Source of the DNA: Flavobacteriales bacterium
GTDB lineage: Bacteria; Bacteroidota; Bacteroidia; Flavobacteriales; Schleiferiaceae
Assembly: GCA_017795025.1 (NCBI GenBank)
Contig: CP051243.1
Span: forward strand, 2,237,501-2,301,500
Direction: 5' to 3'
Length of the DNA stretch: 64,000 nt
Part shown: piece by piece, positions 42,860 to 50,581 of the stretch
Numbering within the stretch: position 1 is the stretch's first letter
Layout of the letters: each line of letters begins with the position of its first letter
The notes under the pieces: model-generated
The model's database searches: none
Told to the model about the DNA's origin: nothing
What the model saw: the letters and a program-made list of their open reading frames with translations, nothing else
Program-made: the position numbers and the translations under genes

Positions 42860-44158
42860 TTAGAAGCTTATGGTCGCTTCAAGTACCGCTCCGTTGAAAT
42901 TACCATCGTTAAAGATGCTGTTTCCACCAGTAGCAGGGAAATCGTTGTAATCTTGATTTACATACTCGGCTTTCAACATCACGTTAGGTGTCATATACCA
43001 ACCGGCAGCAATCGCAAAGCGGCTGATGCTAATTTCGGTGGCACTAACGGTAGGGTTAAAGTTGGGCAACTGTCCGCTAACGGTGTTGTAACGACCCCCC
43101 ACATAGTACTGCTCATCGGCACCAAAACGGTATACTAACTCCCCGTAAATCTGGGTGTAGGTACGAGTTTCTACTTCATTGCTAATCATACCGCTGGTTG
43201 TTTCGAAGGCACCTAAAAACTCAAGACCTTTGTACTTCACAAATGGGTTAACCATAATAGAGGTTACCTGATTTATAAAGCTTGGGCTCCAGCGGCCACT
43301 GCGGTAACTAGATACCGGAGAAGAACCTTGTGGCTCCATTACTAAGTAGTAGCGGCTACCCCCACGATCGCCAAAGTAGAGGTAATTGGTTTTACCCTCG
43401 GCAGAAGTGTACAGAGAGGTGGTTAAACGAACCCGTAGGTCATCATTCATTTGTTTATCCCAACCCACTTTAGCTAAGAAGGCAGGCGTATAAGGAGTTA
43501 CCGTATCGGTAGCTACACTTTGGTTCAATTTACCATTGGTAGCACCCACCATAAAGATGAAGTCTCCAGGAGTAAGGTAAATCTCTGCTCCAGCTTCGGT
43601 ATTAAAGGCATCCATAATTAGGTTACCTACGAAGGGGTTGTAAATGGCACGGGCATTATCGGTTCTACGGAAGTGCATATCCCCGTAGTTAATTTCCATC
43701 AATCCCATTTTAATGGTGGTGATGTCCATGATATTCTCCAAAAGACCTTCAGATATCCAGTTTAGGTTATGGATTTGGATATAACCTCCTTTTACCCAGC
43801 TTTCGGGGTGGTGACGGGCAGAAAGGTAGGTCCGTAAGTGCATACGCATACCATCGGCCAAAGCCACATCCACGTCTAAGTTAGCGGTAGGAAGGTTAAA
43901 GTTATTGCCAATTAAAGCAAGGGTATCGGTACTTCCGTTAGAGTGAGATAGGGCTTGCATTTGCACGGCAAAGGCACCGCCTAAACGTACTTTGAAGCCA
44001 TCCCAAGGAATGCTGCGATCCAAGGCTTCGAACTGGTTAATGCCGCGAAAATCACGGTAGCGATATTGAGAAATATCTCTCGTATCAAGTTGAGCAAAAG
44101 CTGATAAGGAAACAAACAAGAACCCAATAACAGCTGAAATTTTGGCTAGTGGTTTCAT
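42860..44158 (-). CDS. Outer-membrane porin-like beta-barrel protein
   Basis: A 432-residue exported protein with signal peptide ending AFAQ. The mature part alternates short amphipathic strands and turns over its whole length (FKVRLGGAFAVQMQAL, MRMHLRTYLSARH, YYVGGRYNTVSG, MLKAEYVNQDY) and ends VLEATISF with terminal Phe. It resembles DcaP/Opr-type porins of Bacteroidota; substrate unknown. It starts 19 nt after the YceI gene and shares its promoter, which carries a Fnr-type dyad. Confidence 0.82.
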   Translation of the reverse strand: MKPLAKISAVIGFLFVSLSAFAQLDTRDISQYRYRDFRGINQFEALDRSIPWDGFKVRLGGAFAVQMQALSHSNGSTDTLALIGNNFNLPTANLDVDVALADGMRMHLRTYLSARHHPESWVKGGYIQIHNLNWISEGLLENIMDITTIKMGLMEINYGDMHFRRTDNARAIYNPFVGNLIMDAFNTEAGAEIYLTPGDFIFMVGATNGKLNQSVATDTVTPYTPAFLAKVGWDKQMNDDLRVRLTTSLYTSAEGKTNYLYFGDRGGSRYYLVMEPQGSSPVSSYRSGRWSPSFINQVTSIMVNPFVKYKGLEFLGAFETTSGMISNEVETRTYTQIYGELVYRFGADEQYYVGGRYNTVSGQLPNFNPTVSATEISISRFAIAAGWYMTPNVMLKAEYVNQDYNDFPATGGNSIFNDGNFNGAVLEATISF

Positions 44159-44177
44159 AATTGTGGATTTGAAAAGA

Positions 44178-44750
44178 TTAATTGTATTTAATGGTAAAAT
44201 TGATGGTGATCTTATCTCCAGTGGTTACCGCTCCCATCATAAAGCTTGGTGCTTCCACATCGAAGCTGCTCATGTTAAAGGTGGTACTTCCCGAAAATTC
44301 AATCCCCGAATCGCTTACTTGTACTTCAATGGGTACATTAAGAATCCGTGTATTGCCGGCCACAGTAAGCTTACCGCGACTAAGCATTTTAAACTTCCCG
44401 GTAGCTAGTTTTTCCATCTCGGAAACAGATACCAATTGATACCGGATATTAGGATGATCTTTTTCTTTTAGGGCCTTATAGGCATTGTTGTCCATCGCGG
44501 ATTTTCCGCTACGCAAAGCTTCCACCGGAACGGTGAGCTTCAATTCATTAATCTTTAGGGATTCTTGGTACACATCAACATCGAGTGTACCTTGGAGGTC
44601 AACCGCTTTCATCTCCCAATCGTGCAGGGTTGAAGTACCCAAAATCTTCATGGTAGATGCAGCCGCATTGGTTTTGTAAGTCCGTAAAGCTTCCTTATCC
44701 GCAGAAAAGGAGAAGAGCATTATTGTGGCTAAAAGCAGTGTGGGTTTCAT
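44178..44750 (-). CDS. YceI-family periplasmic protein
   Basis: A 190-residue protein with a signal peptide (PTLLLATIMLFSFSADK) and a YceI lipocalin-like domain: STLHDWEMKAVDLQGTLDV, MDNNAYKALKEKDHPNIRYQL, and RGKLTVAGNTRILNVPI with the C-terminal GAVTTGDKITINFTIKY. The fold binds polyisoprenoids or other amphiphiles in known members. It leads a two-gene operon with the porin. Confidence 0.92.
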   Translation of the reverse strand: MKPTLLLATIMLFSFSADKEALRTYKTNAAASTMKILGTSTLHDWEMKAVDLQGTLDVDVYQESLKINELKLTVPVEALRSGKSAMDNNAYKALKEKDHPNIRYQLVSVSEMEKLATGKFKMLSRGKLTVAGNTRILNVPIEVQVSDSGIEFSGSTTFNMSSFDVEAPSFMMGAVTTGDKITINFTIKYN

Positions 44751-44769
44751 GCTATTACTATTAATAGCA

Positions 44770-44789
44770 CAAAGGTGATACAGGTCACC
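44770..44789 (-). promoter_or_regulatory. Fnr/Crp-type dyad overlapping the YceI promoter
   Basis: GGTGA-N6-TCACC (44774-44789) contains TGAC-CTGT-ATCA when read on the minus strand. It overlaps CACCTTTG (44777-44770), a -7-like element 20 nt before the ATG. Because the site covers the -7 element and does not sit 36 nt upstream, repression is more likely than activation if the same regulator binds. Confidence 0.42.
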
Positions 44790-44815
44790 AGCCTAAAAAA
44801 TGATTATGCTCATAT

Positions 44816-44840
44816 AAAAACCTGAGTTTAATCAGGTTTT
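44816..44840 (-). terminator. Terminator overlapping the thioredoxin-like stop codon
   Basis: AAAACCTGA/TCAGGTTTT with a short loop is followed by T residues on the minus strand. The stem includes the TGA stop of the thioredoxin-like gene. Confidence 0.75.
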
Positions 44841-45128
44841 AGCTTCTCCGAAATAGGCCTGGTAGGCCGGATGTAGTTGTCGCTCAAGCTCCTGCAAACT
44901 AAGCAGGCCATTGGCGCGAAAAAACTCCCGTCCCTCCACAAAAAATAAAATTCCTGGCACACTCAACATTCGATGCTGCCCAGCTAATTCGCGGTGATCG
45001 GAAGCCTTTAAATAACGATAGGGTAAATGAGGAAAAGAGTGCTTTAGCAGGCCCTCCACTTTTGGCCATAAGGACTTACAGATAGAGCAATCGTCGTTGT
45101 AAAAGTACCAGAGTTCCAAAGCTTCCAT
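44832..45128 (-). CDS. Thioredoxin-like protein
   Basis: A 98-residue thioredoxin fold with active-site-like C14-SI-C17 (DDCSICKSLWPKVEGLL) and a cis-Pro segment (MLSVPGILFFVEG). It has no signal peptide. It is shorter and more divergent than canonical TrxA, so it may be a specialised reductase. A TAATTTTG element ends 5 nt from the ATG, which suggests a leaderless or nearly leaderless mRNA. It is transcribed divergently from the helical protein gene at 45154. Confidence 0.78.
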   Translation of the reverse strand: MEALELWYFYNDDCSICKSLWPKVEGLLKHSFPHLPYRYLKASDHRELAGQHRMLSVPGILFFVEGREFFRANGLLSLQELERQLHPAYQAYFGEAKT

Positions 45129-45132
45129 TGGC

Positions 45133-45140
45133 CAAAATTA
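45133..45140 (-). promoter_or_regulatory. -7 element abutting the thioredoxin-like start
   Basis: TAATTTTG on the minus strand ends 5 nt before the ATG at 45128. Confidence 0.4.
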
Positions 45141-45153
45141 CGACCTTTAAGGC

Positions 45154-45672
45154 ATGGATAGTGTGAAGGCCGATTTAATCGAAAAATTAACTTGGCGCCG
45201 ACCCAAGGAGGAAATGCAAGCCCTTTGCGAACGGGAAGAATTTCGTCCTCATCTAAGGGCGGTATGCCTTAGCGATGACCTCAAACTAAATTGGAGGGCA
45301 GCCTGGATTTTAGGCAGCTTCCCCCAAGAGGACCTCGAGCAAATATTCCCCGATCCGGAGGTACTAATTGCCTGTTTAAACCGGCCCAGTAAGAAGGATG
45401 GATACTGGCGAGAAATCCTAAAGATCATCGCCCGCTTGCCCCTAAATGAAAATCAGGAGGGCTTGCTTTACGAAGCCGCTTTAAAACTTTGGGAAAATCT
45501 AGCTTTGGCCTCGGCAGTGCGCCTCCAAGCTTTGTATGCCTTAGCTCGAGTTGCCCGAAACTATCCCGAGCTTAAACAGGAAATCTTAGCCTACCAAGAT
45601 GCACATTATATGCAGGGCATTTCTCCGGGGATTAGCAATCAAGTTCAAAAACTATTTGCCCGCTTATCTTAA
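45154..45672 (+). CDS. Helical repeat (HEAT-like) protein of unknown function
   Basis: A 172-residue cytoplasmic protein made of paired helices (LRAVCLSDDLKLNWRAAWILGSF, YWREILKIIARLPL, LASAVRLQALYALARVARNYPELKQEIL). The repeated Trp/Ala/Leu pattern resembles HEAT repeats, but no named family was recognised. It converges on ccoI and overlaps its end by 9 nt. Confidence 0.65.
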   Translation: MDSVKADLIEKLTWRRPKEEMQALCEREEFRPHLRAVCLSDDLKLNWRAAWILGSFPQEDLEQIFPDPEVLIACLNRPSKKDGYWREILKIIARLPLNENQEGLLYEAALKLWENLALASAVRLQALYALARVARNYPELKQEILAYQDAHYMQGISPGISNQVQKLFARLS

Positions 45673-48012
45673 GGCCCGCTTGGCGCGATGAGCCGTGTAA
45701 AGCGAGGTATACAATACCACCGTAACCGAGGATATCGGCATTAAGATAGCCGCAAAAACCGGACTTAAATAACCAGCTGCAGCCACCCCTATACCCATAA
45801 GGTTATAAGCAAAAGATAAGGTGAAGGCCCGATATACAATTGGCTTATAGCTGCGGGAAAGCCCTAAGAAATGATGCAGCTTGGGGAAGGAATCAGCCAT
45901 CAACAAAGCATCACTGGCCGGAAAAAAGCTGATATCCTTTTCACATAAACTAACACCTACTTCACTTTGCTGCAGAGCGCCAGCATCATTCAAACCATCG
46001 CCCAACATCAGGACCTTTTTCCCTTGTGTTTGCAAGTTTTGCAAATGCGCCAATTTATCGTGCGGGCTGCAATTAAAGTGGAGCTCCACTCCCGAGCCCA
46101 ACAATTGTGCAAAGCGCCGTTGTTCGGCGGCATTATCGCCACTGAGCAGACTAAGGCGGTAATTCGTTTTTAAATCACCGGCAATTTGCTCTAAGGACTC
46201 TCTCGTTTCTTGGTAGAAAGAGAAATAGCCCAGGACCCGTGCGTCTTTTTCGAGGTATACGGCGGTAGTCGCAGCTTCATCACTCAAACCTAAAAATGAA
46301 GCCTTGCCTAGGCGGTAATAGGAAGCACGAACTCGAGCCCCCACCCCTTCACCACTGGCCTCTTCAAACTGCAGCACCTGGCTGGCATCGGCCTCATCAA
46401 TTTGCAAATGGTTTAATAATACTTTAGCTAAAGGGTGTTGCGCATTTAAAGCCACCGTAGCCACCGCCCATTGGTCCTCAAAACTGAGTTGATCGCCATG
46501 CCAATTGACCACAATTTTATCGCTGCGGGTAAGGGTTCCGGTTTTATCAAATACAATTTCATCTACTTCGGGCAAGCGCTGCAAAACCTCGGCATTTTTT
46601 AAAAAGAAACCAAAGCGGCCAAACCAGCGCATCATGGACCCCGCGGTAAAAGGCTCGGCCAAAGCCAGGGCACAGGGGCAAGCAATAATGAGTACGGCCG
46701 TAGCAACCAAGACTGCTTTAGAGGGATCTACCGACCACCATGCCAAGCCCGAAACCAGGGCAATCACTAAAATGGCGGGGGTAAAGTATTGACTAATTCG
46801 GTCGCTTAAAGCGCGCGACTTCTTTTGGGAGCTCTGTTCCTTAAAAGCTTCCTGCGACCAAAGGGAACTTAAATAAGAATGATCCACCGACTGTTCTACC
46901 GAGAGGCTAGCCGCCTTACCCAGCAAACGCGCCCCGGCATATATTTTATCGCCTGCCTCCTTATGCACGGGCAAGCTTTCACCACTTAAATAGCTGTAAT
47001 CAAATTTTGCTGAGCTTTCTAGTAATCGACTATCAGCCGGTAAGACCTCCCCTTGACGAACCCGAATATGATCTCCTTCTTGGAGTTCATCAATGCTTAC
47101 AGCGCGCTCTTGCCCATCTGCCGAAAGGCGATTGGCAGCCAAGGGTAAAAAGGAACGTAAATCGCGATCGAAGCTAAAGTTTTGATAGGTTTTAGCTTGA
47201 TACCATTTACCAATGAGTAAGAAGAAAACCAAGGCCGTAAGACTATCGAAATACCCCGAGCCGGTGCCGCTAATTACTTCAAAAGCCCCGCGTCCAAATA
47301 AGACCAGTATTCCTAAGGCAATGGGCAGGTCAATGCTTAAGGCCCCCGCTCGCAAAGACTTCCAAGCGGTTTTAAAGTAATCCTGGGCCGAATATAAAAC
47401 TACCGGCAGGCTAAAGGCCATCATTAAATAGCGGAAAAAAACTTGCAGCTCCGCATCGTATTGAAGACTCGTATCTAAATAATCGGGCAAAGCTAAAAGC
47501 ATGGTATTGCCAAAAAAGAAGCCGGCCACCCCTAATTGGATCAAGAGCTTATTCCGTCCTTTTCGGCTTTCGCCGAGATGCGTTTTAAAGTCGGGTTTAT
47601 AGCCAATATGCTCCAAAATCGCCGCTATATCCGAAAGCTTAATGGCCTCCTTTACAAAGCGGATGTCCGCTTCTTTTTTTGGGAAGTTCACCTGTACGGC
47701 TAGGATACCCTTTTCAATATTCGCTAGGTTTTCCAGGAGGTATATGCAGGAGGAACAATGAATCGCAGGTAGGTGAATGGAAATCCTCGCTTGCTGCTCA
47801 TCCTCAAATTTGCAAAGACGGGTTCGAATACTGGGCTCATCTAAATAAAGGTAGGCCTGAGAATCGATGGCCGAATGATCAATAATGGAAGCATCGCTAT
47901 CCATGAGCTCATCCACCACTTTGCATCCATAGCAACAATACACCTTCTCTGCTTGGTTCCCGGGAACCCGCTCAACTAAAGGCTGGTGGCAGTGACTGCA
48001 CTCCGTGGCCAT
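45664..48012 (-). CDS. ccoI: Copper-transporting P-type ATPase (CcoI/FixI type)
   Basis: A 782-residue P1B ATPase. The N-terminal Cys-rich zinc-ribbon-like part (CSHC at 5-8, CCYGC at 26-30) and an HMA domain with C86-SS-C89 precede the transmembrane core. CPC is at 445-447, the phosphorylated Asp489 is in DKTGT, and GDGLNDAGAL is the hinge motif. This type supplies copper for cbb3 oxidase assembly; the oxidase operon is in the same window. The ATG at 48012 is preferred because it lies 23 nt after a -7 element with an upstream Fnr-type site. ATG 48030 would sit only 5 nt from that element. Confidence 0.92.
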   Translation of the reverse strand: MATECSHCHQPLVERVPGNQAEKVYCCYGCKVVDELMDSDASIIDHSAIDSQAYLYLDEPSIRTRLCKFEDEQQARISIHLPAIHCSSCIYLLENLANIEKGILAVQVNFPKKEADIRFVKEAIKLSDIAAILEHIGYKPDFKTHLGESRKGRNKLLIQLGVAGFFFGNTMLLALPDYLDTSLQYDAELQVFFRYLMMAFSLPVVLYSAQDYFKTAWKSLRAGALSIDLPIALGILVLFGRGAFEVISGTGSGYFDSLTALVFFLLIGKWYQAKTYQNFSFDRDLRSFLPLAANRLSADGQERAVSIDELQEGDHIRVRQGEVLPADSRLLESSAKFDYSYLSGESLPVHKEAGDKIYAGARLLGKAASLSVEQSVDHSYLSSLWSQEAFKEQSSQKKSRALSDRISQYFTPAILVIALVSGLAWWSVDPSKAVLVATAVLIIACPCALALAEPFTAGSMMRWFGRFGFFLKNAEVLQRLPEVDEIVFDKTGTLTRSDKIVVNWHGDQLSFEDQWAVATVALNAQHPLAKVLLNHLQIDEADASQVLQFEEASGEGVGARVRASYYRLGKASFLGLSDEAATTAVYLEKDARVLGYFSFYQETRESLEQIAGDLKTNYRLSLLSGDNAAEQRRFAQLLGSGVELHFNCSPHDKLAHLQNLQTQGKKVLMLGDGLNDAGALQQSEVGVSLCEKDISFFPASDALLMADSFPKLHHFLGLSRSYKPIVYRAFTLSFAYNLMGIGVAAAGYLSPVFAAILMPISSVTVVLYTSLYTAHRAKRALR

Positions 48013-48034
48013 GGAAGTTTCTTTGGACATAGGA

Positions 48035-48078
48035 CAAAGATGTTGTACCCAATTTAGTTTGAAAATGACAATTATCAT
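48035..48078 (-). promoter_or_regulatory. Fnr-type site and -7 element for ccoI
   Basis: Read on the minus strand, ATGAT-AATT-GTCAT (48078-48065) is followed by CATCTTTG at 48042-48035. The offset is 36 nt, identical to ccoS, hmgA and the gene at 48881. The second ATG (48012) is 23 nt after the -7 element. Confidence 0.6.
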
Positions 48079-48089
48079 ATCTATCTTTG
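48059..48089 (+). promoter_or_regulatory. Promoter of the Fnr-like regulator, overlapped by an Fnr-type site
   Basis: TTG at 48059-48061, a 20-nt spacer and TATCTTTG at 48082-48089 form a near-consensus promoter. The dyad ATGAC-AATT-ATCAT (48065-48078) lies between the two elements. The arrangement would let the regulator repress itself while activating ccoI on the other strand. This is inference from geometry. Confidence 0.55.
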
Positions 48090-48118
48090 ATAGGCCAAAC
48101 ATTAAAACACCTTAGCTC

Positions 48119-48817
48119 TTGGACACCCCCAATCATTGTCAGTTCTGCGCTCAACATCCCGACAGTGCTTTCCATGGTTTAAACCGTGAAGGTCTGGAGG
48201 AAATTAGCCAGCTTAAAACCTGCGTAAGCTTTAAAAAAGGACAAGTCTTAATGCATGAAGGCGCTCGACCGCAGGGCGTTTACTGTTTGCACCGAGGCAA
48301 GGTGAAATTGTTCACTTTGGGCACAGAGGGAAAGGAACAAATTATTCGATTTGTAACCAAAGGTGATTTAATCGGTTATCGAAGCATTTTGAGTGATGAG
48401 CCTATTAGCGCCTCCGCAGAAGCTTTAGAAGATACCTTCGCCTGCTATATTCCAAAATCTTCGTTCTTCAAAGTGATTGAAGATAATCCCAAGTTTTCCT
48501 TAAACCTCTTGAAATTATCTTGTCATGAGCTTGGGGAAGCCGGTAAGATGATTACCAGTTTAGCTCAGAAAAACGTGAAGGAGCGTTTAGCGGAAATCCT
48601 ATTGATTTTAAACACCACCTTTGGGGTAGATGAGGAAGGTTATATCGACATTAATCTTACCCGCGAGGAAATTGCCAACATGGTGGGCACCGCAACCGAG
48701 TCGGTTATTCGTCTAATTTCCGAACTTCGTAAAGAGGGGTATATCCGCTCCAAAGGCAAGCGTATCGCACTGGAAGATCGTTCGGCCTTAAGGCAAATGG
48801 CCTCCGTTTTCGAATAA
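48119..48817 (+). CDS. Crp/Fnr-family transcriptional regulator
   Basis: A 232-residue regulator with a cyclic-nucleotide-binding-fold sensor (about 25-145) and a winged HTH (about 150-230; LTREEIANMVGTATESVIRLISEL). Cys7 and Cys10 (HCQFC) lie at the N-terminus and Cys109 is in FACYIPKSSF. That position aligns by pattern with FNR Cys122 (VCEIPFETL), so an iron-sulphur oxygen sensor is likely although the classical four-Cys set is not fully matched. The frame has no ATG before residue 45, so TTG at 48119 is the likely start and keeps the Cys pair. It is divergent from ccoI. Confidence 0.9.
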   Translation: MDTPNHCQFCAQHPDSAFHGLNREGLEEISQLKTCVSFKKGQVLMHEGARPQGVYCLHRGKVKLFTLGTEGKEQIIRFVTKGDLIGYRSILSDEPISASAEALEDTFACYIPKSSFFKVIEDNPKFSLNLLKLSCHELGEAGKMITSLAQKNVKERLAEILLILNTTFGVDEEGYIDINLTREEIANMVGTATESVIRLISELRKEGYIRSKGKRIALEDRSALRQMASVFE

Positions 48818-48861
48818 CTGATAAATATCATAGCCCCCTTTTTGCGGAGGTCATACTTTCG
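48818..48861 (+). promoter_or_regulatory. Fnr-type site and -7 element for the gene at 48881
   Basis: CTGAT-AAAT-ATCA starts at 48818, one base after the regulator stop codon. TACTTTCG at 48854-48861 is a one-mismatch -7 element. The offset is again 36 nt. A GTG start codon follows 20 nt after it. Confidence 0.55.
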
Positions 48862-48880
48862 TCTGCAAGAACTTAGAATT

Positions 48881-49321
48881 GTGGGCTTTTTAAACATACC
48901 CGATAAAATACGCGAAATCATTCCCTTTGAGGCCTCGGCCTTTGTGGTGGAAGAGATTACCCTTCAAAGTAGTTTCATTCCTTTTTATGGTGCCGGAGAG
49001 GTACTCTTTAAAAAGGGAGACCAAGCTTTGGGCTTTTATTGGGTTCTGAGCGGGGAAGCCGAAATCATTATTCCCGGTAAACGCTCCATCATTTTAAGTG
49101 CCGGTGCCATGGCTGGTTTAGACTCCTTTTTAGAAGGCGGCACCCTCCCCTTTGATGTGGTGAATCGCGGCCAGCATTTAAACTGTCTTTTTATTGATCG
49201 TCGCTGCTACAATAATATGCGAGAACACCACGAGTTTAATCGTTATATGAACTCCATGGTGATGAACTGCCTTAAAAGCTATCGCAATTTATTAGTTCCT
49301 GCTCCGCGCACCTATCTTTAG
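48881..49321 (+). CDS. Cyclic-nucleotide-binding-fold protein without DNA-binding domain
   Basis: The 146-residue product has the CNB beta-roll pattern (FIPFYGAGEVLFKKGDQALGFYWVLSGEAEIII, then SAGAMAGLDSFLEGG) and ends in a helical tail without a winged helix. The frame has no ATG before the middle of the domain. GTG at 48881 is chosen because it lies 20 nt after a -7 element with an Fnr-type site; TTG at 48842 would be upstream of that element. The frame is the same as the preceding regulator, separated by one TAA. It could be a modulator or antagonist of that regulator; function is unknown. Confidence 0.7.
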   Translation: MGFLNIPDKIREIIPFEASAFVVEEITLQSSFIPFYGAGEVLFKKGDQALGFYWVLSGEAEIIIPGKRSIILSAGAMAGLDSFLEGGTLPFDVVNRGQHLNCLFIDRRCYNNMREHHEFNRYMNSMVMNCLKSYRNLLVPAPRTYL

Positions 49322-49333
49322 ACTTCGCCTTAG

Positions 49334-49341
49334 TATATTTG
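49334..49341 (+). promoter_or_regulatory. -7 element for the FAD oxidoreductase gene
   Basis: TATATTTG matches TAnnTTTG and ends 20 nt before the ATG at 49361. Confidence 0.45.
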
Positions 49342-49360
49342 GCCGGATTCAAAATAAGCC

Positions 49361-50545
49361 ATGCAGAAGGTCGATGTACTGATTGTTGGAGCAGGCCCCG
49401 CCGGCAGCACCCTTTCCCACTTCTTACACAAGCTCAATATTGATCACCTTTTGATTGATAAGAAATCCTTTCCCCGGGATAAAATCTGTGGGGATGGTCT
49501 TACGGTAGATGTGCTGAATGTTCTAAAACGCATTAGCCCCGATTTACTCGAGAAGTTTAAACACGAAAATGAAATGCTGCCCAGTTGGGGATTTTGCTTT
49601 CATGGGCCAAAGGGGCAACAGCTGCGTTATGACTTTAAAAACGCTGGCTTTCCGATTGCTCCCTTTTTCACTTCGCGACGGATAGACCTTGACCACTTTT
49701 TAATCCGAGAGCTTCCCCAAAATGGTAGCGGTCGTTTTTGGCACGATACCGAACTCAAAGGACTGCGCCGAGAAGGAGAGGGTTTTATTGCAGAGCTTAA
49801 GCAAGTGGAAGGCAATCGAAACCTGCAATGTAAAGTGGTAATTGGGGCCGAAGGCGAAAAGCCTGTCGTAACCCGCTACCTGGGCTTGGAGCATTTTAGA
49901 GAAAAAGAAAACCTCTTGGCTGCGATTCGTATTTATTACAAAAATCTCCAAGGCTTTAATGAGGGAAATCACTTAGAGTTTTTCTTCGACAAAGACCTTA
50001 TTCCCGGCTACTTTTGGACCTTCCCCCTTACCAACAATGAGGCGAATACCGGACTCGGCATGTTAAGTACCGCTATCGCCGCTCAAAAAGTGAATCTCAA
50101 AAAAAGCTTTGAAGATATCATTCAAAACAACCCTTACTTAGCCCCACGTTTTGAGGGCGCCGAGGCCATCGAAAAACCGCAAGGATGGGGCTTACCCACC
50201 ATGACGCCCAAGCGAAAAATTGGCGGCGAAGGTTATGCCCTTATTGGCGACGCTGGAGGGATGATTGAAGCTTTTACCGGCAAAGGAATTGGACCGGGCA
50301 TGATGAGCGCCAGGATTGCTTCCGAGTATATTGAAACGGCTTTCCAAAAAAATCAGTTCGACTTTAGCGACTACCATAATCATATGTACCGCTATTATCG
50401 CAACGAAATTAAGAACACCTACCGTTTGCAAAATGGACTGCAAAATATTTGGGTTTTAAACAGCGTAATGAGCTTAGCCTCTTGGTCGCCGATCCAAAAA
50501 GCCGCCCGCGACAAAATGATTCGGGATTTCTTAAAATGGGTTTAG
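49361..50545 (+). CDS. Geranylgeranyl-reductase-family FAD-dependent oxidoreductase
   Basis: A 394-residue flavoprotein. The FAD dinucleotide loop is GAGPAG (10-15), followed by the GGR-family PRDKICGDG at 38-46 and the second FAD motif ALIGDAGGMIEAFTGKGIGPGMMS near 292-315. The family saturates prenyl chains or acts on similar lipids, and related Bacteroidota proteins are of unknown substrate. It is cytoplasmic or membrane-associated. A prenyl synthetase is elsewhere in the window (22603) but not linked. It is followed 36 nt later by the hydrolase-OsmC gene. Confidence 0.88.
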   Translation: MQKVDVLIVGAGPAGSTLSHFLHKLNIDHLLIDKKSFPRDKICGDGLTVDVLNVLKRISPDLLEKFKHENEMLPSWGFCFHGPKGQQLRYDFKNAGFPIAPFFTSRRIDLDHFLIRELPQNGSGRFWHDTELKGLRREGEGFIAELKQVEGNRNLQCKVVIGAEGEKPVVTRYLGLEHFREKENLLAAIRIYYKNLQGFNEGNHLEFFFDKDLIPGYFWTFPLTNNEANTGLGMLSTAIAAQKVNLKKSFEDIIQNNPYLAPRFEGAEAIEKPQGWGLPTMTPKRKIGGEGYALIGDAGGMIEAFTGKGIGPGMMSARIASEYIETAFQKNQFDFSDYHNHMYRYYRNEIKNTYRLQNGLQNIWVLNSVMSLASWSPIQKAARDKMIRDFLKWV

Positions 50546-50581
50546 GGAAAGATGTAACTTCCTCGCTTAAACCCTAAGATC

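Noticed and set aside
48119-49321. One regulator gene broken by a nonsense mutation
   Set aside because: The frame continues after TAA, but the first part already has a complete sensor and HTH, and the second has its own CNB domain, promoter-like element and usable GTG. Two genes explain the data better.
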